Source of the DNA: Caldilineae bacterium
GTDB lineage: Bacteria > Chloroflexota > Anaerolineae > Epilineales > Epilineaceae
Length of the DNA: 19,507 nt
NCBI GenBank assembly: GCA_020634625.1
Contig: JACKBJ010000030.1
Location: forward strand, 1-19,507
Reading direction: 5' to 3'
A program made the translations under genes and the position numbers. Under the pieces are notes generated by a model. The model searched no databases, was not told the origin of the DNA, and saw only the letters and a program-made list of their open reading frames with translations. How positions within the stretch are numbered: the first letter of the stretch is position 1; each line of letters begins with the position of its first letter. Shown piece after piece: positions 7,389-16,000 of the stretch.

Positions 7389-7397
7389 TGGTACAAT
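7389..7397 (+). promoter_or_regulatory. Extended -10 promoter upstream of the aldehyde dehydrogenase
   Basis: TGG followed by TACAAT (7392-7397) gives an extended -10 element 16 bp after the OsmC stop and about 50 nt before the dehydrogenase ATG. No convincing -35 hexamer is visible. Transcription would begin near 7404. A small inverted repeat (GCGGA and TCCGC, around 7421-7435) lies in the short leader. Confidence 0.5.
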
Positions 7398-7447
7398 TCC
7401 CGCTTGCCGATTCGCCAAACGGGCGGAGCGATCCGCGGACTGGAGCA

Positions 7448-8977
7448 ATGACCACGATGAATGCGCTACTCGAGCAGCTCGGCATCCGAGCCGTCAACCC
7501 CGGCGCCTCGACCGGGCCGGACCATTGGATCGACGACCCGGCGGGCACGGAGCTCGTCAGCTACAACCCGGCCACCGGCGAGCGCATCGCGTCGGTGGTC
7601 CAGATCGGCGCCGCCAGCTACGACGCGGTCGTCGATCGGGCCGAGCGCGCCTTCTCGAGCTGGCGCGAGCTGCCGGCGCCCAAGCGCGGCCTGGTGGTGC
7701 GCGACCTGGGCCTGGCCCTGCGCGAGCTGGCCGAGCCCCTGGGCGAGCTGGTCGCCCTCGAGATGGGCAAGATCCGCGCCGAGGGCATCGGCGAGGTCCA
7801 GGAGATGATCGACATCTGCGACTTCGCCGTGGGCCTCAGCCGCCAGCTCTACGGCAAGACCATGCACTCGGAGCGTCCCGGCCACCGCATGTACGAGCAA
7901 TGGCATCCGCTGGGCCCGATCGGCATCATCTCGGCCTTCAACTTCCCGGTGGCGGTCTGGAGCTGGAACGCGGCCCTGGCGGCCGTCTGCGGCGACACGA
8001 TGGTCTGGAAGCCCAGCTCATCGGTGCCGTTGACGGCGGTGGCGGTGCAGCACATCTGCAACCGCGTCTCGGCCGACCACGGCCTGGACGGCGTCTTCTG
8101 CCTGACCATCGGCGGCCGCGACGAGGTCGGCGACCGCATGCTGGCCGATCCGCGGCTGCCCTTGATCAGCTTCACCGGCTCGGTGCGCGTGGGCAAGCAC
8201 GTGGCGCGGACGGTGGGCGGCCGCCTCGGCCGCAGCATCCTCGAGCTGGGCGGCAACAACGCCATCCTGGTCAGCCAGCATGCCGACATGGACCTGGCGG
8301 TGCGCGGCATCCTCTTCGGCGCGGTGGGCACGGCCGGCCAGCGCTGCACCAGCACCCGCCGCATCATCGCCCATGCCTCGATCGTCGACGCGCTGGTCGA
8401 TCGCCTGGCCAAGGCCTATGCCCAGGTGCCCATCGGCAACCCGCTCGACCCGGGCACGCTGATGGGCCCGCTGGTGAACGCCCGCGCCGTCGAGGACATG
8501 CAGGCGGCCATCGAAGCCGCCCTGGCCCAGGGCGGCGAGCGGATCTACGGCGGCGGTCGCCGCCCCGACATCGGCGCCAACTTCGTCGAGCCGGCCATCA
8601 TCCGCATGCCCCGGCAGAGCCCGATGGTCTGCGACGAGACCTTCGCCCCGATCCTGTACGTCATGAGCTACGAGGACCTGGACGAGGCCATCGCCATCCA
8701 CAACGGCGTGCCGCAGGGCCTGTCGAGCGCCATCTTCTCGGGCGACCTGCGCGAGGCCGAGCGCTTCCTATCGGTGGCCGGCTCGGACTGCGGCATCGCC
8801 AACGTCAACATCGGCACCTCGGGCGCCGAGATCGGCGGCGCCTTCGGCGGCGAGAAGGAGACCGGCGGCGGTCGCGAATCGGGCTCGGACAGCTGGAAGG
8901 CCTACATGCGGCGCCAGACCAACACCATCAACTGGTCGAAGGACCTGCCGCTGGCCCAGGGCATCTCCTTCGGCTGA
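7448..8977 (+). CDS. ALDH7-family aldehyde dehydrogenase (aminoadipate-semialdehyde type)
   Basis: The enzyme oxidises an aldehyde with NAD(P)+, and its closest recalled relatives (ALDH7A1/antiquitin, AmaB) convert alpha-aminoadipate semialdehyde to aminoadipate in lysine catabolism. The 509-residue length is typical. AFNFPVAVWSWN is the cofactor region, LELGGNNAI contains Glu266 and GQRCTSTRR contains the nucleophile Cys300. The 34-residue spacing matches the family. Family specificity marks are the NN in GGNNA, GEVQEMIDICD with the substrate-binding Glu, the Arg just before Cys300, and the C-terminal GGAFGGEKETGGGRESGSD and SKDLPLAQGI. ATG 7448 is very close to GGAG (7442-7445); ATG 7457 is a better-spaced alternative and would remove three residues. 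No lysine-pathway partner lies nearby, so the physiological substrate is inferred from family only. The GT-C gene begins 35 bp downstream and may be co-transcribed. Confidence 0.93.
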   Translation: MTTMNALLEQLGIRAVNPGASTGPDHWIDDPAGTELVSYNPATGERIASVVQIGAASYDAVVDRAERAFSSWRELPAPKRGLVVRDLGLALRELAEPLGELVALEMGKIRAEGIGEVQEMIDICDFAVGLSRQLYGKTMHSERPGHRMYEQWHPLGPIGIISAFNFPVAVWSWNAALAAVCGDTMVWKPSSSVPLTAVAVQHICNRVSADHGLDGVFCLTIGGRDEVGDRMLADPRLPLISFTGSVRVGKHVARTVGGRLGRSILELGGNNAILVSQHADMDLAVRGILFGAVGTAGQRCTSTRRIIAHASIVDALVDRLAKAYAQVPIGNPLDPGTLMGPLVNARAVEDMQAAIEAALAQGGERIYGGGRRPDIGANFVEPAIIRMPRQSPMVCDETFAPILYVMSYEDLDEAIAIHNGVPQGLSSAIFSGDLREAERFLSVAGSDCGIANVNIGTSGAEIGGAFGGEKETGGGRESGSDSWKAYMRRQTNTINWSKDLPLAQGISFG

Positions 8978-9011
8978 TCGGGGCCGCGCGGGGGCGAGGA
9001 TCCGCCGGCCG

Positions 9012-10874
9012 ATGCCCTTCGGACACCCGCCCCCGCGCCCGACCCCGATGCCCGGCGCCGTCAACCCACGCGCGGGCCGACGGCCGGCCGGGCTGGCGCC
9101 CGCGCCGCTGGCCCTGCTGGCCGGCCTGGCCCTGGGCCTGCGCCTCTGGCAGCTGGGCCAGCCCAGCCTCTGGCACGACGAGGCGCTCGAGCTCCAGCGC
9201 AGCCTGGCCAGCCTGCCCACGCTGCTGGCTGGTCGGCCGATCGACCAGGATCCGCCGCTGGCGGCCCTGGTCTGGCGTCTGTGGATCCTGGCCGGCGGCG
9301 GCCCGACGGCGGCCTTGGCGACGAGCGAGTGGTGGCTGCGCCTGCCCTCGGCCCTGCTCGGCGCGGCCACGGCGCCGCTGGCCGGCGCCTGGGCCGGCCG
9401 GCGCTTCGGCCGCCGCAGCGGCTGGCTCTGCGGCCTGCTGCTGGCCATCGCGCCGGTGCAGGTCTACTACGGCCAGGAGCTGAACCAGTACGCCGCCATC
9501 CCGCTGCTGACCCTGGCGCTCCTGATCGCCTGGGAGGCCGTCCTGGCCCGCGGCAGCCGGCGCGACTGGCGCCGCTTCGGCCTGATCTCGGTCCTGGCCC
9601 TGGTCTGCCACTACGGCATGGCGTTTCCGATCGCCGCGACGGTCCTGCACCTGGCCTGGCGCGCCTGGCGCGCGCCGGGGTCGGTCGACCGCCGGCGCCT
9701 GCTGGGGCAGCTGGCGACCCTGGCCGCCACGCTGCTGGGCCTGCTGGCCCTGGGCCTGGCCGAGCGCGCCGCCACGCCGCACCTCGACGCGCGGCTCTTC
9801 GGCACCGGCCTGGTCAAGGAGCTCGACTACCTGGCCGACACCGGCTGGCGCGAGCTGTTGGTCTTCCTGACGCTGCCCTTCTCGGGCGGGCCGGCCCTCT
9901 GGTCGGCCGGCGCCCTGGCCATCCTGGCCGGCTACGGGGCGCTGACCTTGGCGCTGCCTTCGATCGAGACCGGGCCGAGCGGCCGGAACGGGCCCGGGCG
10001 GCGGCTGCTGGGCGTCGGGCTGATGGCGCCGTTGGCGCTGGTCTATCCGGCCGACATCCTGGGCCTCTACCCCTTGGGCTACCGCTGGGCGCTGTTCGCC
10101 GTGCCGCTCGGTGCGCTCTGCCTGGCCCTGGCGCTGGACCGCCTTTGGCGCGCCGACGCCGTCGCGGGCCTGGGCGCGACGCTGCTGACGACGCTGAACC
10201 TGCTGCTGTTCCTGCCGCAGCAGGATGCGTGGAACCCCTGGATGGCGCTGCCGCGCGAAGCCATGCGGCCGCTTGTCGAGGCCCTGGCCGAAGGCATCCG
10301 GCCGGGCGACGTCGTCTACGTCGGCGACGGCGGCTGGCCGGCCTTCACCGTCTACCGGGCGCGGCTCGGCCTCTCCGCTCTGCCCGCCTTGCGGGGCCAG
10401 CCGCCCGAGGCCTTCGTGCCCGAGGTCGAGCTTCGGCGCATCCTCGACCTGCGCGCCGCCGAGGCCGCCGTCTGGCTGGTCGATGTGCGCGATCCGACGG
10501 GCACGCTGCCAGGGCTCGAGTCCGCGCTGCGCGCCGCCGGCTTCACCATCGATCGTGTCGCCGAGTTCCCGGGCGCAGGGCTGCGCGTCGCGCGCCGCGC
10601 GCCGGCGCGCCTCCATGGCGCAGGCGCCAGCTCCCCGGTCTACAGCCGCTCGGGTGACTCGACCGTGCGCGCGTCCTCGACCTCGCCGGTGTTGCGGGTG
10701 CCGGCCGGTTCGAAGAGCAGCACCCGGCACTCCGCATCGGCCACCGGACAGTGCTCGACCCCGCGCGGCACGATCAGGAACTCGCCCGCGCCGAGCTCGA
10801 GGTCGCCCGTGCGCAGGCGCATGCGCAGCCGGCCCTCGATGACCAAGAAGAGCTCGTCGGCGTCCGCATGCTGA
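9012..10874 (+). CDS. GT-C fold membrane glycosyltransferase (GT39/ArnT-like)
   Basis: Such enzymes use polyprenyl-phosphate sugars to glycosylate lipids or proteins on the outer face of the membrane. The frame encodes 620 residues. After a short Pro- and Arg-rich N-terminus, about ten hydrophobic segments span residues 30-410. The acidic pair in SLWHDEALEL (52-61) follows the first membrane helix, where GT-C enzymes have their catalytic Asp. DQDPPLAAL (78-86) and VYYGQELNQYA (151-161) match common GT39-like motifs. A soluble region (about 415-535) follows, with GDVVYVGDGG and a VWLVDVRDP strand. Residues from about 543 to 620 read through the antisense of the convergent cupin gene and look like noise (rich in Ser, Arg and Pro), so the natural end is probably near residue 535. 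GAGGA lies 11 nt before ATG 9012; ATG 9048 is an alternative. Acceptor and sugar are unknown. Confidence 0.82.
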   Translation: MPFGHPPPRPTPMPGAVNPRAGRRPAGLAPAPLALLAGLALGLRLWQLGQPSLWHDEALELQRSLASLPTLLAGRPIDQDPPLAALVWRLWILAGGGPTAALATSEWWLRLPSALLGAATAPLAGAWAGRRFGRRSGWLCGLLLAIAPVQVYYGQELNQYAAIPLLTLALLIAWEAVLARGSRRDWRRFGLISVLALVCHYGMAFPIAATVLHLAWRAWRAPGSVDRRRLLGQLATLAATLLGLLALGLAERAATPHLDARLFGTGLVKELDYLADTGWRELLVFLTLPFSGGPALWSAGALAILAGYGALTLALPSIETGPSGRNGPGRRLLGVGLMAPLALVYPADILGLYPLGYRWALFAVPLGALCLALALDRLWRADAVAGLGATLLTTLNLLLFLPQQDAWNPWMALPREAMRPLVEALAEGIRPGDVVYVGDGGWPAFTVYRARLGLSALPALRGQPPEAFVPEVELRRILDLRAAEAAVWLVDVRDPTGTLPGLESALRAAGFTIDRVAEFPGAGLRVARRAPARLHGAGASSPVYSRSGDSTVRASSTSPVLRVPAGSKSSTRHSASATGQCSTPRGTIRNSPAPSSRSPVRRRMRSRPSMTKKSSSASAC

Positions 10875-10999
10875 TGCCAGACGAACTCGCCCCGCAGGCG
10901 GGCCAGCTTGACCTCCTGACCGTTGAGCTCGCCCACCACCCGCGGGCTCCAGGCCTCGTCGAAGCGGCCGAACATCGCGGCCAGGTTCACCACGCGCAT
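10640..10999 (-). CDS. Small single-domain cupin
   Basis: This 119-residue protein is one complete cupin barrel. Motif 1 is intact: Gly37, then His42 and His44 in WHQHADADE with Glu49, and Gly56. Motif 2 is intact: Gly72, Pro78, Gly80 and His83 in GEFLIVPRGVEHCP. The three His and one Glu should bind a metal ion. The N-terminal segment (MRVVNLAAMF) and the text around motif 1 resemble widely distributed small cupins of unknown substrate, often called mannose-6-phosphate-isomerase-like. AAGGAG lies 7 nt upstream of the ATG at 10999. The C-terminal 15 residues (GEVEDARTVESPERL) are acidic and polar. The gene converges on the GT-C gene and their reading frames overlap by 235 nt; the cupin is certainly real because both motifs are complete. 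Its enzymatic or binding role cannot be assigned. Confidence 0.92.
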   Translation of the reverse strand: MRVVNLAAMFGRFDEAWSPRVVGELNGQEVKLARLRGEFVWHQHADADELFLVIEGRLRMRLRTGDLELGAGEFLIVPRGVEHCPVADAECRVLLFEPAGTRNTGEVEDARTVESPERL

Positions 11000-11052
11000 G
11001 TGCCAGCTCCTTGGTGTTCGGCCGAGCGCCAGGCTCGAGCCTCGAGGCCCCC

Positions 11053-11090
11053 AGCATAGCATCCGGCACCGATCCTTTGCCGCGCGGCAA
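11053..11090 (-). promoter_or_regulatory. Promoter and palindromic operator candidate for the cupin
   Basis: On the minus strand an extended -10 element (TGC then TATGCT, ending at 11053) lies about 54 nt upstream of the cupin ATG. At the expected -35 position is a perfect 14-bp palindrome, TTGCCGCGCGGCAA (11077-11090), a plausible operator. Most of the divergent gap at 11000-11336 (11091-11336) holds nothing further I can name: no convincing coding frame and no RNA gene. Confidence 0.4.
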
Positions 11091-11336
11091 CGACCGGCCC
11101 TTCGCCGACGTGGCCTGGGATGCGAGTTCCGGGAGATCGTCGGCAGCCAGGCGCCTTGGGCGGAGCCTGAATCGGCCGACCGGCTGCAGCGGACCTGCTT
11201 CGGCAGCCGGGACCCGAGCGGGCGGCACGAGACGGTGCTGGACTTCGGCAAGCGGCGACGGCTTCGCGACCGCCGCCGCTTGCGTCAAGCGCTAGGCTTG
11301 AATGACGCGCTCGAGACACCGATGCCGGAGACGCTC

Positions 11337-11570
11337 ATGCCCCGTTATCGCCAGGCCAGCGAGATTGGCGCCTTCGTCTACTGTCACCGCGCCTGGTGGC
11401 TGCGCCATGGGCTGGGGCTCGGCCTCGGCAACGCGGCCGCCCGGGACCGTGGAACGCGCGCGCATGCCGAGCTCGGCGGCGAGCTGCGCCGCGCCGGCCA
11501 GCTCCAACGCCTGGCCCTCATCCTGATCCTGATCGCCGCCGGCCTGCTGATCGTGGGCCTGCTTCGATGA
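11337..11570 (+). CDS. Cas4-like nuclease, N-terminal half, with C-terminal membrane anchor
   Basis: The product is 77 residues long. Residues 7-45 look like the start of a Cas4/RecB-type nuclease: ASEIGAFVYCHRAWWL (7-22) gives the first Fe-S cysteine (Cys16) in the setting seen in Cas4, and GTRAH (39-43) gives the Gly-x3-His of nuclease motif I. Residues 59-75 (LALILILIAAGLLIVGL) form one transmembrane helix, and the protein stops two residues later. Arginines before the helix (51, 52, 58) favour a cytoplasmic N-terminal part. ATG 11337 was chosen because GGAG lies 6 nt upstream; in-frame ATG 11322 would add five residues. The remaining nuclease motifs and the other three cysteines are in the next gene, 43 bp downstream and in another frame. 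The protein probably works only with that partner. The Cas4 relation is inferred from motifs; there is no CRISPR array or other cas gene in the window. Confidence 0.72.
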   Translation: MPRYRQASEIGAFVYCHRAWWLRHGLGLGLGNAAARDRGTRAHAELGGELRRAGQLQRLALILILIAAGLLIVGLLR

Positions 11571-11613
11571 GCCCGCAGCAGGCTGCCGACCGATCGCGCA
11601 GCGGAGCCTGCCG

Positions 11614-12135
11614 GTGGACGGTCTGAACCTGGGCGTCGCCCTCCTGCTCAGCCTGGCCATCTGGCTCTGGCTGCGTGCCCGCACGCTGCAGCGGCAGAGC
11701 GGCCTGCCGCGGGCGCGGCTGGTCTACGACGATGCCAGCGCCGGCCGACCGCCCGAGCGGCCGCTGGTCTCCCACCGCCACCGCCTCAGCGGCCGGCCCG
11801 ACTTCCTGCTCGAACGCGGCGGCGCGATCCTGCCGGTGGAGGCCAAGCCTCTGCGCCGGGCCAACGCGCCCTACGCCAGCGACCTGCTCCAGCTGGCCGC
11901 CTATTGCCTGCTGGTCGAGGAAGACCTGGGGCGAACGCCGCCAGCCGGCATCCTGCGCTATGCCGAGCAGAGCTGGGAGATCGCCTGGGATGCCGCGCTG
12001 CGCGCTCGCCTGCTCGAAACCCTGGCGGCCATGGACGCCGCCGACGAGGCCGGCGGAGCCGACCGCAGCCACGCCCAGGCGCAGCGTTGCGCCGGCTGCG
12101 GCATGCGCGCGCACTGCGACCAGCGCCTGGCCTGA
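11614..12135 (+). CDS. Cas4-like PD-(D/E)XK nuclease, C-terminal half, with N-terminal membrane anchor
   Basis: The product is 173 residues long. One transmembrane helix (about 4-20, LNLGVALLLSLAIWLWL) is followed by positive residues (21-27), which place the rest in the cytoplasm. The nuclease core is clear: GRPDFLL (60-66, Asp63), ILPVEAKPL (72-80, the ExK pair Glu76 and Lys78) and QLAAYCLLVEE (93-103, the QxxxY motif). The C-terminus carries CAGCGMRAHC (159-168), a C-x2-C-x5-C pattern equal to the last three Fe-S cysteines of Cas4. The first cysteine and motif I are absent here but present in the preceding small gene. The start is taken as GTG 11614, with GGAG at 11603-11606 and a 7-nt spacer; the frame is open further upstream but has no better start. 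By family it would be a DNA exonuclease or endonuclease. I recall similar membrane-anchored Cas4-like proteins in Chloroflexota, usually annotated simply as Cas4. Confidence 0.82.
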   Translation: MDGLNLGVALLLSLAIWLWLRARTLQRQSGLPRARLVYDDASAGRPPERPLVSHRHRLSGRPDFLLERGGAILPVEAKPLRRANAPYASDLLQLAAYCLLVEEDLGRTPPAGILRYAEQSWEIAWDAALRARLLETLAAMDAADEAGGADRSHAQAQRCAGCGMRAHCDQRLA

Positions 12136-12482
12136 GGAACTCCGACGCGCGCCGGCATCGGGCCTGGGCCCTGCCCCTTCCCGAGCCGGACGCGCCCCCG
12201 TGGGCCGGTCGAAGGCGCTTGGGTTGCGGGAAGCCGGCATTCGCCCGATCGACAGCGCCCGACCGGCCTTCGGTCCACTCCAAACCCTGGTTGGCAGCAC
12301 CCTGCTCGTGGGTCTTGGCCGCCGGCGAGATCGGCGCCGGCTACGGGCTGCACCTGGCCTTCGGCTTGGCCTATCATCTGGTGCTCCTCGCCTGGCTCAT
12401 GCGCCGCGGTCACCGCAGCGTGCTGCGGTGACCGCGGATCCGCCGGCAAGCCGGGCCCCGCACCACGGCCGAGGTCACGCGC
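12136..12482. other. 347-bp gap with a doubtful short membrane-peptide frame
   Basis: No confident gene lies here. One frame ending with TGA at 12431 encodes a hydrophobic stretch (YGLHLAFGLAYHLVLLAWLM) ending MRRGHRSVLR, which looks like a single membrane helix with a positive tail. The only nearby start is TTG at 12291 (46 residues), with no ribosome binding site. It could be a small membrane protein, a decayed gene or chance. The stop codon lies inside a 34-bp inverted repeat (12404-12437). Confidence 0.3.
12404..12437. repeat. Perfect 16-bp-arm inverted repeat
   Basis: CCGCGGTCACCGCAGC and its exact complement are separated by GT. As RNA it would form a long GC-rich hairpin on either strand. 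There is no T-tract, so it is not a classical intrinsic terminator. It may end the transcript of the Cas4-like pair or insulate it from the following small membrane-protein gene, which starts 46 bp later. Confidence 0.55.
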
Positions 12483-12905
12483 ATGGCACACCAGGATCTT
12501 CCACCCACCGCCCCGAGCAGCCCGCGCATCCAACGCATCTACAAGCAGCTGACCACCCTCGGCTGCGCGCCGGCCATGCTCGGTGGCATGTTGGCGGTCG
12601 CCTATCGGCCGGCCGTCACCATCGGCTTTGGCCTCACGCTGGCCCTCGGCCTGCCGATCCTGCTGCAGGTGACCCGCCTGCGGCGTGACAACCAGCGGCG
12701 CTGGGACGAAGCCCGCCGGCGCGCACTGGCCGAGGGCCTGGTCGTCAAGACCGCGCTGCGCGAGAACGGCGATCACGACTACCGCCTGCTCAGCCAAGCC
12801 GAGTTCGATCGCGAACGCTGGGGGGACGACCTGGAGTCCTGGGCGGCGACGCGCAGCGCTCCGGAGCCCGAATCCCCGAACGGCTCCGGCCCCGAAGATG
12901 CTTGA
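12483..12905 (+). CDS. Small two-helix membrane protein of unknown function
   Basis: I do not recognise this 140-residue protein. The N-terminus is polar and proline-rich (1-14). Two hydrophobic segments follow, about 24-41 (TTLGCAPAMLGGMLAVA) and 44-63 (AVTIGFGLTLALGLPILLQV), joined by a very short YRP turn, so they probably form a helical hairpin. Residues 65-80 are strongly basic (RLRRDNQRRWDEARRRAL), favouring a cytoplasmic C-terminal part, and the last 35 residues are acidic and polar. The ATG at 12483 is preceded by GAGG about 8 nt upstream, a modest ribosome binding site. It follows the Cas4-like pair on the same strand, after a long inverted repeat. It might share that pair's membrane setting, or simply be a neighbour. 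No catalytic motif is visible. Confidence 0.7.
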   Translation: MAHQDLPPTAPSSPRIQRIYKQLTTLGCAPAMLGGMLAVAYRPAVTIGFGLTLALGLPILLQVTRLRRDNQRRWDEARRRALAEGLVVKTALRENGDHDYRLLSQAEFDRERWGDDLESWAATRSAPEPESPNGSGPEDA

Positions 12906-12910
12906 GGCGC

Positions 12911-12939
12911 TTGACGCCGCCAGCGCCGCGGCGTAATAT
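12911..12939 (+). promoter_or_regulatory. Sigma-70-type promoter of the large secreted protein gene
   Basis: TTGACG (12911-12916), a 17-nt spacer and TAATAT (12934-12939) form a good promoter, followed by an AT-rich start region unusual in this GC-rich DNA. Transcription would start near 12947, giving a leader of about 117 nt before ATG 13064. The -35 box begins 5 nt after the preceding gene's stop codon, so the large gene is probably its own transcription unit. Confidence 0.65.
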
Positions 12940-13063
12940 AACAATAACCACTTGCAGGCACCGCCCATCGTCACCGACTGAACGTCACCGCTGTACGGGC
13001 ATAGCACGAGCCATCCTTCGCGCGCGGCGAATCCGTCGTGCGCCGTGTCAAGGAGCCTGCACG

Positions 13064-16000
13064 ATGTGTCTTACTCGCCCCGCGCAGCGAGCCCTCGCGC
13101 TCGCCGCGTTGCTCGTCCTGACCGCCGCCTTGTCCGGCGGCACGCCCAGCCTGGATGCCCGGATCCTCGCGGCTCCCGCGGCACCCACCGGCCTCAGCGA
13201 CGGCGCCGGCCCCTCGCCGCGCGCTCTGGTGGTCGACGGCGAGTATGACGCCATCCGGGTGCCCGGCCACGTCGACCTGGCTCCCAGCGCCGCGCTGACC
13301 CTCGAGACCTGGGTCAGCCGCGAGCCCGCGCTGGGCTGCGGAACCCTGGTCGGCAGCGGCCGCGACAGCGGCTACTGGCTCGGCATTTGCGGGGGGCGCC
13401 TGCGCTTCTCGCCCGGCGGCGGGGCCTTCACCGACGGCAGCGCCGTGCTGCCCGAACGGCTGTGGACCCACGTCGCGGTCACCTACGACGGGCGCAACCG
13501 TCGCTATTATGTCAATGGTCAGCTCGATCGCGAGACCAGCGAGCAGCCCCTGCCGCTGCGCTTCGGCCCCGACGAGCTGGTGATCGGCGCGGATGCGGAG
13601 CTCGGCGCGGCCTTCTCGGGCCGGATCGACACCCTACGGATCTGGCGCGTCGCGCGCAGCGCGGCCGAGATCCAGCGCGACATGCGCCGCAACCTGAGCG
13701 CCACGCCCGGACTGGTCTCCGAATGGGCCATGGACGGCGACGCGCGCGATCGGGTGGGCATGCACGACGGCGCGGCCGTCAACGGCGGCACCTTCACCTA
13801 CGACGGCGTGCTGCCCAGCGCGCTCGACCTGCCCTTGAGCGAGTCGGTGGTGACCATCGACGGCCGCTGCGATCCCGGCGAGTACGGCGCGGCCGAGCGC
13901 ATGGCCCTGGACGGCAACGACCGGCCCAACGCCTTCGTGCAGGCCTCGGCCGAAGAGCTCTACGTCTGCATCGAGAACCTGCCGCGAGCGACCAACACCA
14001 ACGCCCTGGCGGCGATCTACATCGATCGCGACGCCAGCGCCGACTCGCCGGCCCAGCCGGGCGACTACCGCTTCAGCATCCGCGTCCGCGGCAACGGCGA
14101 GGCCGACGAGGGCGATGCCAAGGGCGGCTGGCGCGACCTGACCCTGGTCCCCGGCGAGTGGCAGGCCGCCAGCCTGGTGGTCGACCAGCTCTGGCGCGCC
14201 GAGTTCCGGCTGCCGCGCCGCCTGATCGGCGCGCGCCAGGACCCGGACGCCGAGGTCGAGATCGGCCTGGCCCTGTCCTACGAGGAAGGCCGCACGATCG
14301 GCGAGGGCATCTACTGGCCCAGCGGCGCAAGGGCCGGCAGCCCGGCCAGCTGGGCCCCGGCGACCCTGGCCGAGGTGCCCGGCATCGCGCCGCGCATCGA
14401 GTTCGAGGGCCAGGTCCTGCGCCTGGACGCGAACGGGCTGGAGATCGGCCTCGCCGACTCGAGCATACAGCTGTTGGGCGCCTACGAGGACGCGCTGATC
14501 CTGCTCGATGCCGGCGTCACCGACGCGGCCGGCCACTACGCCCTGTCGCACCGGGCTCGCGGCCGTCTGCCCGAGGCCTACCTGGTCCGCCAGGCCAATC
14601 CCCGGGGCAGCAGCTCGGTGGCGGCCGAGGCCGGCGCCGACGCCAGCGTGATGGGCCCGGACCTGTTGTCCTACCCGGTCGACCCGAACCTGCCCAGCCC
14701 GCGCACCCGCTACTCCGCCGGCCGCTTCATCGAGCGCATCGGCGCGCCGCCGCCCGAAGCCGGCCGCCAGCGCTACCTGATCGTCTACGCGCCGCCGGTC
14801 GAGGTCGAGGATCTCTGGGCCATGATCGAGTCCAAGCGCGCCCAGGGCTTCGGGGTCGAGACCATCAGCACCGACGCCCTGATGCGCGAAGGCGTCGGCC
14901 GCGACCTGGCCGAGCGCATCCACAACTGGCTCCACGCCGCCTGGCAGGCCGACGACGAGGCGCCGGTCTACGCCCTCCTGATCGGCCGCGGCGACAAGAT
15001 TCCCTTCCGCGACGTCGGCTGGCTCGACAACGACCACCGCCAGCCGGGCTCGCCGGGCTACTTCCCGGCCTGGCCGACCGACTGGTACTACGCCGACCTC
15101 GACTCGGACTGGGACGCCGACGGCGACGGCTTCTACGGCGAGCTGATGGGCTGCCGGCCCGGCACCAGCTACCCCGACCGGGACGCCGAGGACGGCAAGC
15201 GCGACTGCCCGGAGACGGGCAGCCTGGTCCGCGAGGGCCCCTACGGCGCCCTGCGCACGGCCGAGGACGACTTCCAGGCCGAGATCGCGGTCGGCCGCAT
15301 CGCGCTCAACGAACCGGGCGAGGTGCGCCGGGCCCTGGCCGCCTCGGTGGCCGCCGAGGCCAGCGGCTACGACGCGCGGCAGCGCGCGCTCGTGATGGGC
15401 GCCTTCTGGAGCTACGCGGGCAGCGCCTGGTCGGAGGAAGCGGGCAGCTACGTCGGCGGCGGCGCCCCCCAGGCCGATCCCTGGGTGCGCAGCCCCTGGA
15501 CCGGCGAGAAGCCCTTCGGCCACGACGCCGCCGAGGCCATGGAGACCCAGCTCCTGCCGATCCTGAACCCCTTCATGGCCGCCGTCACGCGGCTCTACGA
15601 GACGACGGTCCCGGCCGGCCTGAGCTTCCTGTCGCCTAGCGCCCGCCAGCCCGACCGACCGCTCAACGCGGCCGAGGTGGCCGACGCCTGGTCGGGGGAT
15701 TACGGCCTGGTCGTCGCGGCCGGCAACGGCAGTCCCGAGGCGCTGGTCGCGGCCCATTGGCAGCACGACTGGAACGGCAACTTCGCCATCGACAACCCGG
15801 CCCGGCCGGCCGATTGCGTCGGCAAGACCGTCGCGCCCGGTCGGGTCGGCCCACCCTGCAACGAGCTGCTGACCGAAGCCCTCTTGAGCGCCCAGCTGCC
15901 GCCGCCGAGCGGCGCGGCGCCGCTGGTGCTGGCCAACGCCGGCCGCAGCGCCGAGGTGGCCTGGACCTGGGACGGCGTGAACGAGGGCGGCAACGTGATC

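Noticed and set aside
11091..11336. A coding frame upstream of the first Cas4-like gene (through LDFGKRRRLRDRRRLRQALG).
   Set aside because: It is rich in Arg and Gly, has no domain pattern, and the Shine-Dalgarno-supported start at 11337 explains the family similarity without it.
11560..11640. The two Cas4-like genes as one gene broken by a frameshift.
   Set aside because: Each part has its own start with a GGAG at good spacing, and each has its own complete membrane helix with charges consistent with both soluble parts being cytoplasmic. A simple frameshift would not be expected to leave this arrangement, although sequence alone cannot exclude it.
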